DNA of 43,607 bases from Acidobacteriota bacterium (GTDB taxonomy: Bacteria > Acidobacteriota > Vicinamibacteria > Vicinamibacterales > JACQTH01), in NCBI GenBank assembly GCA_016178075.1, contig JACOUA010000102.1, positions 1-43,607 of the forward strand, in the 5' to 3' direction. Numbering within the stretch: position 1 is the first letter of the stretch; each line of letters begins with the position of its first letter. The notes below the pieces were generated by a model. It was not told the DNA's origin, did no database searches, and was given only the letters and a program-made list of their open reading frames with translations. Position numbers and translations under genes: made by a program. Shown here piece by piece: positions 35,776 through 43,564 of the stretch.

Positions 35776-36741
35776 TCACACCTTTTTCCCCCTGGGGTGA
35801 GCCTGTCGGTACACCTGCATCAGCTGTGACGCGCTGACGTGGGTATAGCGCTGCGTGGTGCTGAGCTGCGCGTGGCCGAGCAGCTCCTGGATGGTGCGAA
35901 GGTCGGCCCCGCGCTCGAGCAGGTGCGTGGCGAAGGAGTGACGGAGCGCGTGCGGGCTGATGCCGAAGCGCGCGCTGCAGGCCGCGACATAGCGGGCCAC
36001 CAGGCGATGGACGCTTCGGCCTGACAGCCGCCCGCCGCGAAAGTTCACGAACATGGGGTGGCGGGGGCGTCCGCTGCCAGGACCTCCCCCAGTCGTGGCG
36101 CCAGACGCGAGCCGGGTTCTTCCCTCAAGAAGCTGCCGGCGATCGTTGAGGTAGTCGCGCATCGATCGCTGGGCGGCGGTGTTGAAGGGCACCAGCCGCT
36201 CCTTGCGTCCCTTCCCCAGCACGCGCACGAGCCGCGATGACAGGTTGACGTCCTCGAGATCCAGCCCGACGAGCTCGCTCAGCCGCAGACCCGAGGCGTA
36301 GAACAGCTCGAGCATCGCGCGATCGCGCCTCCCGAGCGGCGTCGCCGCGTCCGGTGTGTCGAGCAGCCGCGTCATCTCGTCCACGTCGAGGTGCTTCGGG
36401 ATCTTCTGCTCGCGCCGCGGCGTCGCGATGAGGGCGGCCGGATCCTGATCGAGCAGGCCTTCACGCCGCAGGTATTTCGCGAAGGTGCGGATCGCGGCCA
36501 GCTTGCGGGCCGCCGACGCGCGGCTGAGCCCCTGTCTGTGCAGCTCCCCGAGAAACGCGCGGATGTTGGAGACCGTGAGATCGGCGGCGGTCAGGTCGGA
36601 AACGGACTTGGCGGCTGCGAGATGCTGGCGCAGGAAGCCGATGAACTGTGACAGGTCGCTGTCGTACGCCCGCACGCTGTGCGGCGAGAGATTGCGGTTG
36701 AGCCGCAGGTACTCGAAAAAGGCCCGGAGCGCGTCGCGCAA
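35776..36741 (-). CDS. xerC: Tyrosine recombinase XerC/XerD
   Basis: 321 residues. The N-terminal SAM-like core-binding domain (FFEYLRLNRNLSPHSVRAYD) is followed by the catalytic domain with Arg (ASGLRLSEL), Lys (GKGRKERLVP), His/Arg (PHALRHSFATHLL) and His/Tyr (LGHAQLSTTQRYTHV), the complete R-K-H-R-H-Y set. A Gly/Arg-rich insertion (about 210-225; GATTGGGPGSGRPRH) is slightly unusual. The position after trmFO and topA in the same direction is the conserved housekeeping xerC position, so it resolves chromosome dimers at dif rather than mobilising an element. The TTG start is 17 bp after the trmFO stop, and its ribosome site lies in a remnant heptamer array. Confidence 0.92.
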   Translation of the reverse strand: MRDALRAFFEYLRLNRNLSPHSVRAYDSDLSQFIGFLRQHLAAAKSVSDLTAADLTVSNIRAFLGELHRQGLSRASAARKLAAIRTFAKYLRREGLLDQDPAALIATPRREQKIPKHLDVDEMTRLLDTPDAATPLGRRDRAMLELFYASGLRLSELVGLDLEDVNLSSRLVRVLGKGRKERLVPFNTAAQRSMRDYLNDRRQLLEGRTRLASGATTGGGPGSGRPRHPMFVNFRGGRLSGRSVHRLVARYVAACSARFGISPHALRHSFATHLLERGADLRTIQELLGHAQLSTTQRYTHVSASQLMQVYRQAHPRGKKV

Positions 36742-36749
36742 GAAGAAGC

Positions 36750-36763
36750 TCTCAGCTCTCAGC
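36750..36763. repeat. Short heptamer array (TCTCAGC)
   Basis: Two perfect TCTCAGC heptamers followed by CAGACC, matching the left arm of the array at 12759. The stop codon of trmFO and the upstream region of xerC lie inside it. Confidence 0.65.
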
Positions 36764-38141
36764 CAGACCCCAACGCGGGAACCTGTGCCGTCGCGATCCA
36801 GTCGTCCAGCTGCTTCAGCGCCCGTTCCGATGTCGCCAGCTTCTTCTCCGCCTTGCTCCGCGGCGCGCGCGCCAAAGGCTCGATGATGCCGAAGGTGACG
36901 TTCGTGGGCTGGTAGTTCGACGGATCCGCGTGCGAGACGTAGTACGCGAGCGCGCCGATCGCCGTCACTCGCGGCAACACGGGCGGCTCTTCGCCACGCA
37001 CCAGCGCGGCGGCCGTCCGGCCCGCCATCAAGCCCGAGGCGGCCGACTCGACGTAGCCTTCCACGCCGGAGATCTGACCGGCGAACAGCAGATCAGGCTT
37101 GACGCGCGTCTGCCATGTCTCCCGCAGGACCCTCGGCGCGTTGATGTAGGTGTTGCGATGCACCATCCCGAACCGGACGAACTCGGCCTGCTCCAGTCCC
37201 GGAATCATCCGCAGAACGCGCGCCTGCTCTCCCCATTTGAGCTGCGTTTGAAACCCCACCAGGCTGAAATGATCGCCTGCCAGATTGTCCTGGCGAAGCT
37301 GCACGACGGCGTACGGCGGGGTCCCCGTACCTGGATCCACCAGGCCGACCGGCTTCATCGGCCCGAATCGCAACGTGTCGGGTCCGCGGCTCGCCATGAC
37401 CTCGATCGGGAGACACCCCTCGAAAAACTTCTCGCGATCGAAATCGTGGACCGACGCGGACTCCGCCGACACGAGCGCCTCGTAGAATCGACGGTATTCC
37501 TCGTCCGTCATCGGGCAGTTGAGATAGTCGCCCTCCCCATCATCAGCTCCACACACGCTCGCGCGTGCGGCCTTCACGCCACCCAGGCTGCGCCCCCATC
37601 GTGACGCGCGAAACACCTTCGCGCGATCGATCGAGTCGGCGAGGACGATCGGACTGATGGCGTCGTAGAAGTAGAGGTGATCGTCGCCGACCAGGTGCGC
37701 GATCTCCCGCGAGAGGCTCTCGGAGGTCAACGGACCGGTCGCGACAATCACGGGCTCAGCCGGCGAGCTGTCCGGAATCCGCTCCGCCTCGGACCGGACG
37801 ATGGTAATGAGCGGATGGCTCGTCAGCGCATCGGTGACGAGCTTGGCGAACTCCTCCCGATCGACGGCGAGCGCCGCGCCGGCCGGCACCCGCGACCGGT
37901 CGGCGGCCCGCATCACGAGGGACCCCAGCCGCCGCATCTCCTCTTTCAACAGGCCGACGGCGTTGTCGAGCTTGTCGCCACGGAGGGAATTGCTGCAGAC
38001 CAGCTCGGCGAGCCGATCGGTGCGGTGGACGGAGGTCGGCCGCACCGGCCGCATTTCCTGGAGCGCGACGGGCACGCCGAGCGAAGCCGCCTGCCAGGCC
38101 GCCTCGGAGCCCGCGAGTCCGCCGCCGATCACCCGGATCAT
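36759..38141 (-). CDS. trmFO: Folate/FAD-dependent tRNA(uracil-54) methyltransferase TrmFO
   Basis: 460 residues. The FAD-binding start is IRVIGGGLAGSEAAWQAASL. The conserved block with catalytic Cys49 is LVCSNSLRGDKLDNAVGLLK, and the second cysteine block is DYLNCPMTDEEYRRF. The remaining family landmarks are CLPIEVMASRGPDTLRFGPM, QLRQDNLAGDHFSLVGFQT and GVEGYVESAASGLMAG. The enzyme makes ribothymidine at tRNA position 54. Residues 185-201 (SLGGVKAARASVCGADD) interrupt the usual SRYGKG-DYLNCP join and look like an in-frame insertion. No SD is visible; a heptamer array precedes the start. It follows topA in the same direction. Confidence 0.93.
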   Translation of the reverse strand: MIRVIGGGLAGSEAAWQAASLGVPVALQEMRPVRPTSVHRTDRLAELVCSNSLRGDKLDNAVGLLKEEMRRLGSLVMRAADRSRVPAGAALAVDREEFAKLVTDALTSHPLITIVRSEAERIPDSSPAEPVIVATGPLTSESLSREIAHLVGDDHLYFYDAISPIVLADSIDRAKVFRASRWGRSLGGVKAARASVCGADDGEGDYLNCPMTDEEYRRFYEALVSAESASVHDFDREKFFEGCLPIEVMASRGPDTLRFGPMKPVGLVDPGTGTPPYAVVQLRQDNLAGDHFSLVGFQTQLKWGEQARVLRMIPGLEQAEFVRFGMVHRNTYINAPRVLRETWQTRVKPDLLFAGQISGVEGYVESAASGLMAGRTAAALVRGEEPPVLPRVTAIGALAYYVSHADPSNYQPTNVTFGIIEPLARAPRSKAEKKLATSERALKQLDDWIATAQVPALGSG

Positions 38142-38152
38142 CGGATTCGTAG

Positions 38153-38228
38153 TTTTCAGTTTTCAGTCATCAGTTTTCAATTCTCAGTTGAACTTGAACT
38201 GAAAACTGACAACCGAGAACTGACAACT
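38153..38228. repeat. Palindromic heptamer array (TTTTCAG / AACTGAC)
   Basis: The left arm has TTTTCAG, TTTTCAG, TCATCAG, TTTTCAA, TTCTCAG. The right arm has AACTGAA, AACTGAC, AACCGAG, AACTGAC. It fills the gap between topA's stop and trmFO's start, and words match the array at 11072. Confidence 0.88.
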
Positions 38229-38230
38229 TT

Positions 38231-40663
38231 TTAGACGGGCGTCAGTTCCTCCGACCGGACGTGCTTGCAGCCCTCGTTGTTGCACACGAGCTGCCGACCG
38301 TGCCGCCTGGTGATCTTCTCGACGAGATACGGGGCACCGCACTCCGGGCATTTCTCCGCGATCGGCTTTTGCCAGAGCGTGAAGTCGCAGTCCGGATAAT
38401 TGCTGCAGCCGTAGAACACCTTGCCGCGCCGCGACCGCCGCTCGACGATCTCACCGGCGTCCTTCGGACATGCGACACCGGTGCTTTTGAGCTTGACGTA
38501 TTTGCACTCCGGATACCGGCTGCACGCGGTGAACTCACCAAAGCGGCCCTGCTTGACGATCAGGTTCGCGTGGCAGCGCGGACACCGCTCCTCCAGGATC
38601 TGATCGGGCTTTGCCGCCGCCAGGCCTTGTTTGGTCGCAATCAGCTTGCGCGTGGTCTTGCACTCGGGATAGCCGGAGCAGGCGAGGAACTGACCGAAGC
38701 GTCCGCGCTTTATCACCATCGGCCGGCCGCAGTTCTCGCAGGCCTCGTCGACGTCTTCGGCGGCCGCGTCCGTCTTCTCGAGCTCGCGCGTGTTCGTGCA
38801 GTCAGGATAGGCGCTGCAGGCCAGGAACGGACCGAACCGGCCGACCTTCTTTAGCATCACCGAGCCGCACTTCTCGCAGATGTCCTCGGTCTTGACGCCT
38901 TCCTTGAGGTTGACCATCTCGCGCTCGGCGCGGGCGAGATCGGTCTTGAACTTCTCGTAGAAGCTCCCGAGCGTGCCCTCGTAATCGGCCTTGCCCTGCT
39001 CGATGTCGTCGAGCTGATCCTCGAGCCGCTTGGTGTAGTCCACGTCGAGGATGTCGTCGAAGCTCGGGCTCAACAGATCGGTGACCAGCATCCGGCCGAG
39101 GAGCGTCGGCTTGAAGCGCCCCTCGATCTTCCGCACGTACTCGCGCGCCTGGAGGACCGTGATGATCTGCGCGTAGGTGCTGGGCCGGCCGATCCCGTTT
39201 TCTTCCAATTCTTTCACCAGCGTCGCCTCGGTAAAGCGCGGCGGCGGTTGCGTGAACTTCTGTTCGGGCCGAAGCTGTTTCAGATCGAGCGCCGTGCCTT
39301 CCGCGAGCGGTGGAAGCGCCCCAGACGAGGCCTCGTCCTGCGAATCGGCAGCCGCCGGCTGCTCCGGCGGTTCGGTCAGGATCCCACCATACGCCGCCTG
39401 CCAGCCCGCGAACTTCGGGACCGAGCCCTTCACGCGGAACGTGTATGCCACGGCGGACGCGGTCGCCGCGACGCGTGGCGTCGCCGTGATGTCGACCGTC
39501 GTGTCGTCGAACACCGCTTCGGGCATCTGGGAGGCGACGAAGCGGTTCCAAATCAGCCGGTAGAGGCTGTACTGGTCCCCGGTGAGATACCGTCGAACCG
39601 CTTCCGGATCGTATTGCATCGACGTGGGCCGGATCGCTTCGTGCGCATCCTGCGCGTCGGCCTTCGCGCGGTAGAAGTTCGGCTTGTCAGGCACGTATTC
39701 CGGGCCGAAGCTGCGGCCGATGTATCCGCGCACTTCGTCCAGCGCCTGCTCGGACACTCGCGTCGAATCCGTCCTCATGTAGGTGATGAGGCCGACGAGG
39801 CCTTCACCGGGCAGCTCGATCCCTTCATACAACTGCTGCGCCAGCATCATCGTCTTCTTGACGGGGAACCGCGCGGTCTGTTGGAGCTTGCTCGTGATGA
39901 ACGGGGGCGCGGCGTGCTTGCGTCGCTCGCGGATCGCGACGGAGCTGACGACGAGGGACGCGTCCTGGAGGTCGGCGAGGATCGCCTGGGCCTCCGCCTC
40001 GTTTCCGACCTTGACCGTCTCCCCTTCCTTCTTGAGGAGGCGGGCTTCGAATTCGGGCGGCTGAGGCCCCGCCAGTCTCGCGAACAGGTTCCAGTATTCC
40101 TCGGGCACGAACCGTTCGATCTCGGCCTCGCGATCGCAGACGACCTTCAGCGCCACCGACTGCACACGGCCGGCACTGAGACCCCGCCGGACCTTGTCCC
40201 AGAGGAGCGGGCTGATCTTGTAGCCGACGAGCCGATCGAGGACGCGGCGGGCGCGCTGCGCGGCGACCATGCGCTGATCGATCGCCCCGGGGTGCTTGAT
40301 CGCCTCGAGAATCGCCTTCTTCGTGATCTCGTTGAACATCAGGCGGTGAATGCGGCGGTGCTTGCCGGCCAGTTCGTCCGCGATGTCCTGTCCGATCGCT
40401 TCGCCTTCCCGGTCCGGGTCGGTCGCAACGTACACGTCCTTGACGTCTTTCGCCGCGTCGCGCATCTCCTTCAGCACTTTTTTCCGGCTGGGGATGGTTT
40501 CGTAGACCGCCTCGAACCCGTTCTCGACCTCGACGCCAAGCTTGCTCTTGGGGAGATCGCGCACGTGCCCCATCGAGGCGACGACCTTGTAGTCGCGCCC
40601 CAGATACTTGTTGATGGTCTTCGCCTTCGTGGGCGATTCGACCACGACCAAAGATTTCGCCAT
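38231..40663 (-). CDS. topA: DNA topoisomerase I with five C-terminal zinc ribbons
   Basis: 810 residues. The TOPRIM start (SLVVVESPTKAKTINKYL, ATDPDREGEA) is followed by the core with active-site Tyr295 (LITYMRTDSTR) and GRVQSVALKVV. The end (about 610-810) has five cysteine ribbons beginning CEKC, CENC, CPRC, CPKD and CPEC, each with a GRFG- or RRGK-type turn and a closing Cys pair, such as ACSAYPDC. The enzyme relaxes negative supercoils behind transcription. After DREGEAI the usual AWH is replaced by GQDIADEL, a difference worth noting. It follows dprA by 31 bp, and their promoter may be shared. Confidence 0.95.
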   Translation of the reverse strand: MAKSLVVVESPTKAKTINKYLGRDYKVVASMGHVRDLPKSKLGVEVENGFEAVYETIPSRKKVLKEMRDAAKDVKDVYVATDPDREGEAIGQDIADELAGKHRRIHRLMFNEITKKAILEAIKHPGAIDQRMVAAQRARRVLDRLVGYKISPLLWDKVRRGLSAGRVQSVALKVVCDREAEIERFVPEEYWNLFARLAGPQPPEFEARLLKKEGETVKVGNEAEAQAILADLQDASLVVSSVAIRERRKHAAPPFITSKLQQTARFPVKKTMMLAQQLYEGIELPGEGLVGLITYMRTDSTRVSEQALDEVRGYIGRSFGPEYVPDKPNFYRAKADAQDAHEAIRPTSMQYDPEAVRRYLTGDQYSLYRLIWNRFVASQMPEAVFDDTTVDITATPRVAATASAVAYTFRVKGSVPKFAGWQAAYGGILTEPPEQPAAADSQDEASSGALPPLAEGTALDLKQLRPEQKFTQPPPRFTEATLVKELEENGIGRPSTYAQIITVLQAREYVRKIEGRFKPTLLGRMLVTDLLSPSFDDILDVDYTKRLEDQLDDIEQGKADYEGTLGSFYEKFKTDLARAEREMVNLKEGVKTEDICEKCGSVMLKKVGRFGPFLACSAYPDCTNTRELEKTDAAAEDVDEACENCGRPMVIKRGRFGQFLACSGYPECKTTRKLIATKQGLAAAKPDQILEERCPRCHANLIVKQGRFGEFTACSRYPECKYVKLKSTGVACPKDAGEIVERRSRRGKVFYGCSNYPDCDFTLWQKPIAEKCPECGAPYLVEKITRRHGRQLVCNNEGCKHVRSEELTPV

Positions 40664-40694
40664 GGATGCCTGTGTCTCTACGTTAGCACGTTCA

Positions 40695-41774
40695 TCAACA
40701 CCTCACGAACTGACCTGCGACCGTGCGCCGCACCAGGCCTTTCAGTTCGAGCTCGCTGAGCGCCGCCAGCAGCGCGGGGCCGGCGAGGCAGGATCGTGCG
40801 GCGAGCACCTCCAGATCGTACGTCTCGCCTGCCGTCATCGCGGTCAGCAGCGGGTCGGCGTCCGGCGCAGCGTCTTCCGCGTGCTTCGGACGATCCCTCG
40901 TCACGATTCCAAGCTCGCGCAACACGTCGTCGGCCGTTTCGACGAGGCAGGCGCCGTCGCGAAGGAGCGCGTGCGCGCCCCGGTTCCGTTCCGAGAGCAC
41001 GTTGCCCGGCACCGCCATCACTTCGCGCCCCTGTTCCAGCGCTGAGCGCGCCGTGATGAGCGATCCGCTGCGCTCCGAGGCTTCCACGACCACCAGCGCC
41101 GACGACAAGCCGCTGATGAGTCGATTGCGCAGCGGAAAGTGATGCGGGAGCGCGGGCGTGCCGGGCGCGAGCTCGCTCACGAGCGCCCCCCGTTCCCGAA
41201 TCGCGATCGACAACCGGGTGTGCTCGCGAGGATAGATGACGTCCACGCCGGAACCGAGGACCGCGACCGTCGATCCGCCGCCCTCGAGCGCCCCGCGATG
41301 GGCCGCCGAATCGACCCCTCGCGCCATCCCGCTCACAACCACGACGCCCCGGGCGGCGAGGTCGCGCGCCAGTCGCTCGGCGACGTCGAGCGCATACTGA
41401 CTCGCGGATCGCGATCCGACAATCGCCACCGTTGGCCGCTCCAGCCACTCGCGCGTCCCTTGGACCCAGAGGGCGGGCGGCGGATCGAAGATCTCCGCCA
41501 GCTTCGACGGGTACTCCTGCGTGTTCCAGGCGATGGCCGAGATGTTCCGCCTCGCACCTTTGTCCAGCAGGGTCCGGGCGTCGCCGATCCGACCGGACAC
41601 GGCGTCCGCGAGGTCCGGATATCCCGCTTGCTCGAGCGCGGCCCCCAACGACACTGGTTCCAGGCCGGGCAGCATGTCACGACGCGCGACCCGGACGGCG
41701 TGAAGTGCCTCGGCCAAGCGCAGGCGCGGGACTTGGGCGATCGACAGCGCGACCGCTTCTTCGAACAGTTCCAT
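40695..41774 (-). CDS. dprA: DNA processing protein DprA (Smf)
   Basis: 359 residues from the ATG at 41774; the longer frame would translate intergenic hairpins and is rejected. A helical N-domain precedes the Rossmann-type DprA core: VAIVGSRSASQYALDVAERL, VVVSGMARGVDSAAHRGALE, VAVLGSGVDVIYPREHTRL, HHFPLRNRLISGLSSALVVV, SGSLITARSALEQGREVMAV. The C-terminal winged-helix part (about 300-359) ends RRTVAGQFVRC. DprA protects incoming single-stranded DNA and loads RecA in natural transformation. It heads the dprA-topA-trmFO-xerC series. Confidence 0.94.
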   Translation of the reverse strand: MELFEEAVALSIAQVPRLRLAEALHAVRVARRDMLPGLEPVSLGAALEQAGYPDLADAVSGRIGDARTLLDKGARRNISAIAWNTQEYPSKLAEIFDPPPALWVQGTREWLERPTVAIVGSRSASQYALDVAERLARDLAARGVVVVSGMARGVDSAAHRGALEGGGSTVAVLGSGVDVIYPREHTRLSIAIRERGALVSELAPGTPALPHHFPLRNRLISGLSSALVVVEASERSGSLITARSALEQGREVMAVPGNVLSERNRGAHALLRDGACLVETADDVLRELGIVTRDRPKHAEDAAPDADPLLTAMTAGETYDLEVLAARSCLAGPALLAALSELELKGLVRRTVAGQFVRC

Positions 41775-41783
41775 TTTCGTAGC

Positions 41784-41799
41784 CGGGCCTCCAGGCCCG
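41784..41799 (-). promoter_or_regulatory. 5' UTR hairpin before dprA
   Basis: Perfect 7-bp stem CGGGCCT/AGGCCCG with loop CC, 9 nt from the dprA ATG. It resembles the GC hairpins before 18705 and 43565. Confidence 0.45.
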
Positions 41800-41849
41800 C
41801 CGGGGTGGGCGGGCGCCAAAGCGCCCACGCCATCGACTCCCAAAGCAAA

Positions 41850-41895
41850 AGAGGTCAGGTCGGCGTCAACGGATGAGGACGCCAACCCGACCTCT
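41850..41895. promoter_or_regulatory. Long inverted repeat between dprA and the TPR gene
   Basis: AGAGGTCAGGTCGGCGTC and GACGCCAACCCGACCTCT pair at 16 of 18 positions around a 10-nt loop. It lies in the 319-bp divergent intergenic region, which also contains the dprA hairpin (41784) and the hairpin at 41992 and otherwise shows no gene. Confidence 0.55.
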
Positions 41896-41991
41896 GAACG
41901 TACTTAATATAGGAGTGGGCGGACACGAACGCAACGGGCTGCCCCGAAAAGGCCGACCTCGATCGTGGTACGGGCTTTGCTCAACATCACT

Positions 41992-42031
41992 CGTTAGGGC
42001 CGGGAAGTCGTTGAGGCCGCGGCCTCTAACG
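41992..42031 (+). promoter_or_regulatory. Hairpin upstream of the TPR gene
   Basis: CGTTAGGGCCG and CGGCCTCTAACG pair with one bulge around a loop of about 17 nt, 62 nt before the ATG at 42094. A TATAGT box lies at 42076-42081, between hairpin and gene, so the hairpin is upstream of that possible promoter. Confidence 0.4.
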
Positions 42032-42093
42032 TGCCTCGCGGCTTTCTCCAAGCGTCGGTCATTTTCGCGATTGGGTGTATAGTGAGCGCAACC

Positions 42094-42468
42094 ATGCCAG
42101 ACTGGGGAGCGCGCCGGATCGCGGTGGGGATGGTGTTCGCCATGCTCATCGTCGGCGGGTGGACGCCCGCCCTCGCGTCAGCTCGCGATCAGGCCCGCGA
42201 ACAGGTCGAATTCGGCATCAACGTCGCCCAGAAGGGCCTGTGGAAAGAGGCCATCTACCGCTGGGAGAAAGCGGTCGAGATCGACCCGACTTACGCCGCC
42301 GGCCACAACAATCTGGCGATCGGCTACGAGCACGAGGGACAGTTCGACAAGGCGCGCGCGGCCTACGAGAAGGCGCTGGAGCTGGACCCGCACAATTCCA
42401 TGATTCGGCAGAACTACGAGCTCTTCAAAGAGATCAACGACCGTGCGAACCGCCAGTCTCCTAAGTAG
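42094..42468 (+). CDS. Exported TPR-repeat protein
   Basis: 124 residues from the ATG at 42094; an upstream in-frame start at 42031 would add 21 residues from a hairpin. A signal peptide (VGMVFAMLIVGGWTPALASA) is followed by about two and a half tetratricopeptide repeats, including WKEAIYRWEKAVEIDPTYA and FDKARAAYEKALELDPHNS. TPRs bind partner proteins. It probably works with the lipoprotein encoded next, whose GTG start lies 26 bp before this stop. Confidence 0.8.
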   Translation: MPDWGARRIAVGMVFAMLIVGGWTPALASARDQAREQVEFGINVAQKGLWKEAIYRWEKAVEIDPTYAAGHNNLAIGYEHEGQFDKARAAYEKALELDPHNSMIRQNYELFKEINDRANRQSPK

Positions 42469-43237
42469 CCTCGGCCTCGCGCTCGCACTCTCCGCGTGTA
42501 CGAGCTTCTACGAGATTCCGGTCGAGACGCCGATTCAGCCCAAGCTCGACGTCGCCCCCTTCCAGCGTGTCTTCATCGTCGGCTTCATCACAGGCGGCAC
42601 AGACGACGTGGACGCGAATCTCGAGACGGTCCGGCTGCTCCGCAGTCAGCTCCGCACGAAATCGACGCTGAAGGTGGTCGACGCCGATGTGCTGCCGCTG
42701 AATGAAATCGCGGCCGAGCAAAGGCAGGGTGAGCCGGACAGCTCGACGGCCACGACCGACGGCGGCGCGACCAACGGGAATCACCGGCAGGGCGAGCCGA
42801 TCAAGATCAAGGACGAGAAAGAGCTCGAGGGCTACGAGCACATCTTCGCCAACGTCGAGTTCTGGAAGAAGCTCGGCGAGGAATACCAGAACCCGCTCAT
42901 CGTCACCGGCACCGTCTTCTTCACGCCGCATTCTCGGTCGGGGTACGTGCAGCGCGAGCAGGAAGTCTACGATCCGCTTGGACGTCGTCGGGTCGTGCCG
43001 GTGCGAGCCTATATGGAGCGCAAAGGCTTCATCCTGGGGCCGAAGTTCGTCTTCATCGACGGCCGGACTGGCACGACGCTGTATTCGGAGCGGTTTCGCG
43101 AGGAGATTCTCTACAACGCGCAGAACAGCACGCCTGCGCTCTCGTCCTACTTCGAGCTGATGGATCGGATCATCCCCTCCTTCCTCAGCACGCTCAGCGC
43201 CCAGAAGATCCGCGGCACCCGCATTCTTCTCAAGTAG
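42443..43237 (+). CDS. Lipoprotein of unknown function
   Basis: 264 residues from a GTG that overlaps the TPR gene by 26 bp, so translation is likely coupled. A signal with lipobox LALSAC (Cys near residue 19) predicts lipid anchoring. The mature part has PFQRVFIVGFITGGTDDVD, a Gln/Gly/Glu-rich insert with RQGEP twice (about 95-120), GTVFFTPHSRSGYV and ILGPKFVFIDGRTGTTLYSE. The pattern resembles the nucleotide-free CsgG/curli-like or LptE-type periplasmic folds, but I do not recognise a specific family. No catalytic motif is visible. A hairpin terminator follows. Confidence 0.7.
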   Translation: MRTASLLSSLGLALALSACTSFYEIPVETPIQPKLDVAPFQRVFIVGFITGGTDDVDANLETVRLLRSQLRTKSTLKVVDADVLPLNEIAAEQRQGEPDSSTATTDGGATNGNHRQGEPIKIKDEKELEGYEHIFANVEFWKKLGEEYQNPLIVTGTVFFTPHSRSGYVQREQEVYDPLGRRRVVPVRAYMERKGFILGPKFVFIDGRTGTTLYSERFREEILYNAQNSTPALSSYFELMDRIIPSFLSTLSAQKIRGTRILLK

Positions 43238-43258
43238 GGTCCGGCTGGCGGCGGACCC
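43237..43258 (+). terminator. Hairpin terminator after the lipoprotein gene
   Basis: Perfect 7-bp stem GGGTCCG/CGGACCC with an 8-nt loop begins at the stop codon. No U-tract follows, so it may be Rho-dependent or a processing site. A second hairpin, CCGGCC/GGCCGG with loop TCGT, follows at 43278. Confidence 0.45.
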
Positions 43259-43304
43259 TGAGGCTCCAGAGTAGACTCCGGCCTCGTGGCCGGATACCCA
43301 GGCT

Positions 43305-43463
43305 TGAGGACCCGTCCGGGAACAAGTGTGCCATTCAGGGCGTCGAGGCGCCCGCCCGGCGAGGCGCGCGAGGAGCGCGCATACCGGGAGTATGTAAGCG
43401 ACGAGCAACGACGCAGATGCCGCGGCCGTCCAGAATGGTGCGCTTATTCCCGGCGGGTCCTTA
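43305..43463. mobile_element. MITE-like element with terminal inverted repeats, copy 2
   Basis: A 159-bp element. The left arm TGAGGACCCGTCCGGGAACA (43305) and the right arm ending TTCCCGGCGGGTCCTTA (43463) are inverted repeats of about 34 bp with mismatches. The core (43362-43420; GCGAGGAGCGCGC, GTAAGCGACGAGCAACG) is nearly identical to the copy at 10881, although the arms have diverged. The 12-bp AGAGTAGACTCC occurs at 43268 and 43463, flanking the region. The rest of the 327-bp gap holds hairpins and no gene. Confidence 0.65.
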
Positions 43464-43516
43464 GAGTAGACTCCTGCTTGACTCAACCAGTCATTCATTG
43501 GCGGTGACGGTCGAGG

Positions 43517-43536
43517 TGCCCGGTTTTAGCCGGGCA
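43517..43536 (+). promoter_or_regulatory. 5' UTR hairpin before the partial gene at 43565
   Basis: Stem TGCCCGG/CCGGGCA with loop TTTTAG, 28 nt before the ATG. It has the same stem core as the hairpin before the PEGA gene at 18670. Confidence 0.45.
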
Positions 43537-43564
43537 ACCGGCGATTTCTCGCGGAGGCTTTCCC

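Noticed and set aside
35776-36741. Integrase that brought in the 17-kb segment
   Set aside because: It lies in the conserved topA-trmFO-xerC order with a full housekeeping XerC motif set, so a mobile-element integrase is unlikely.
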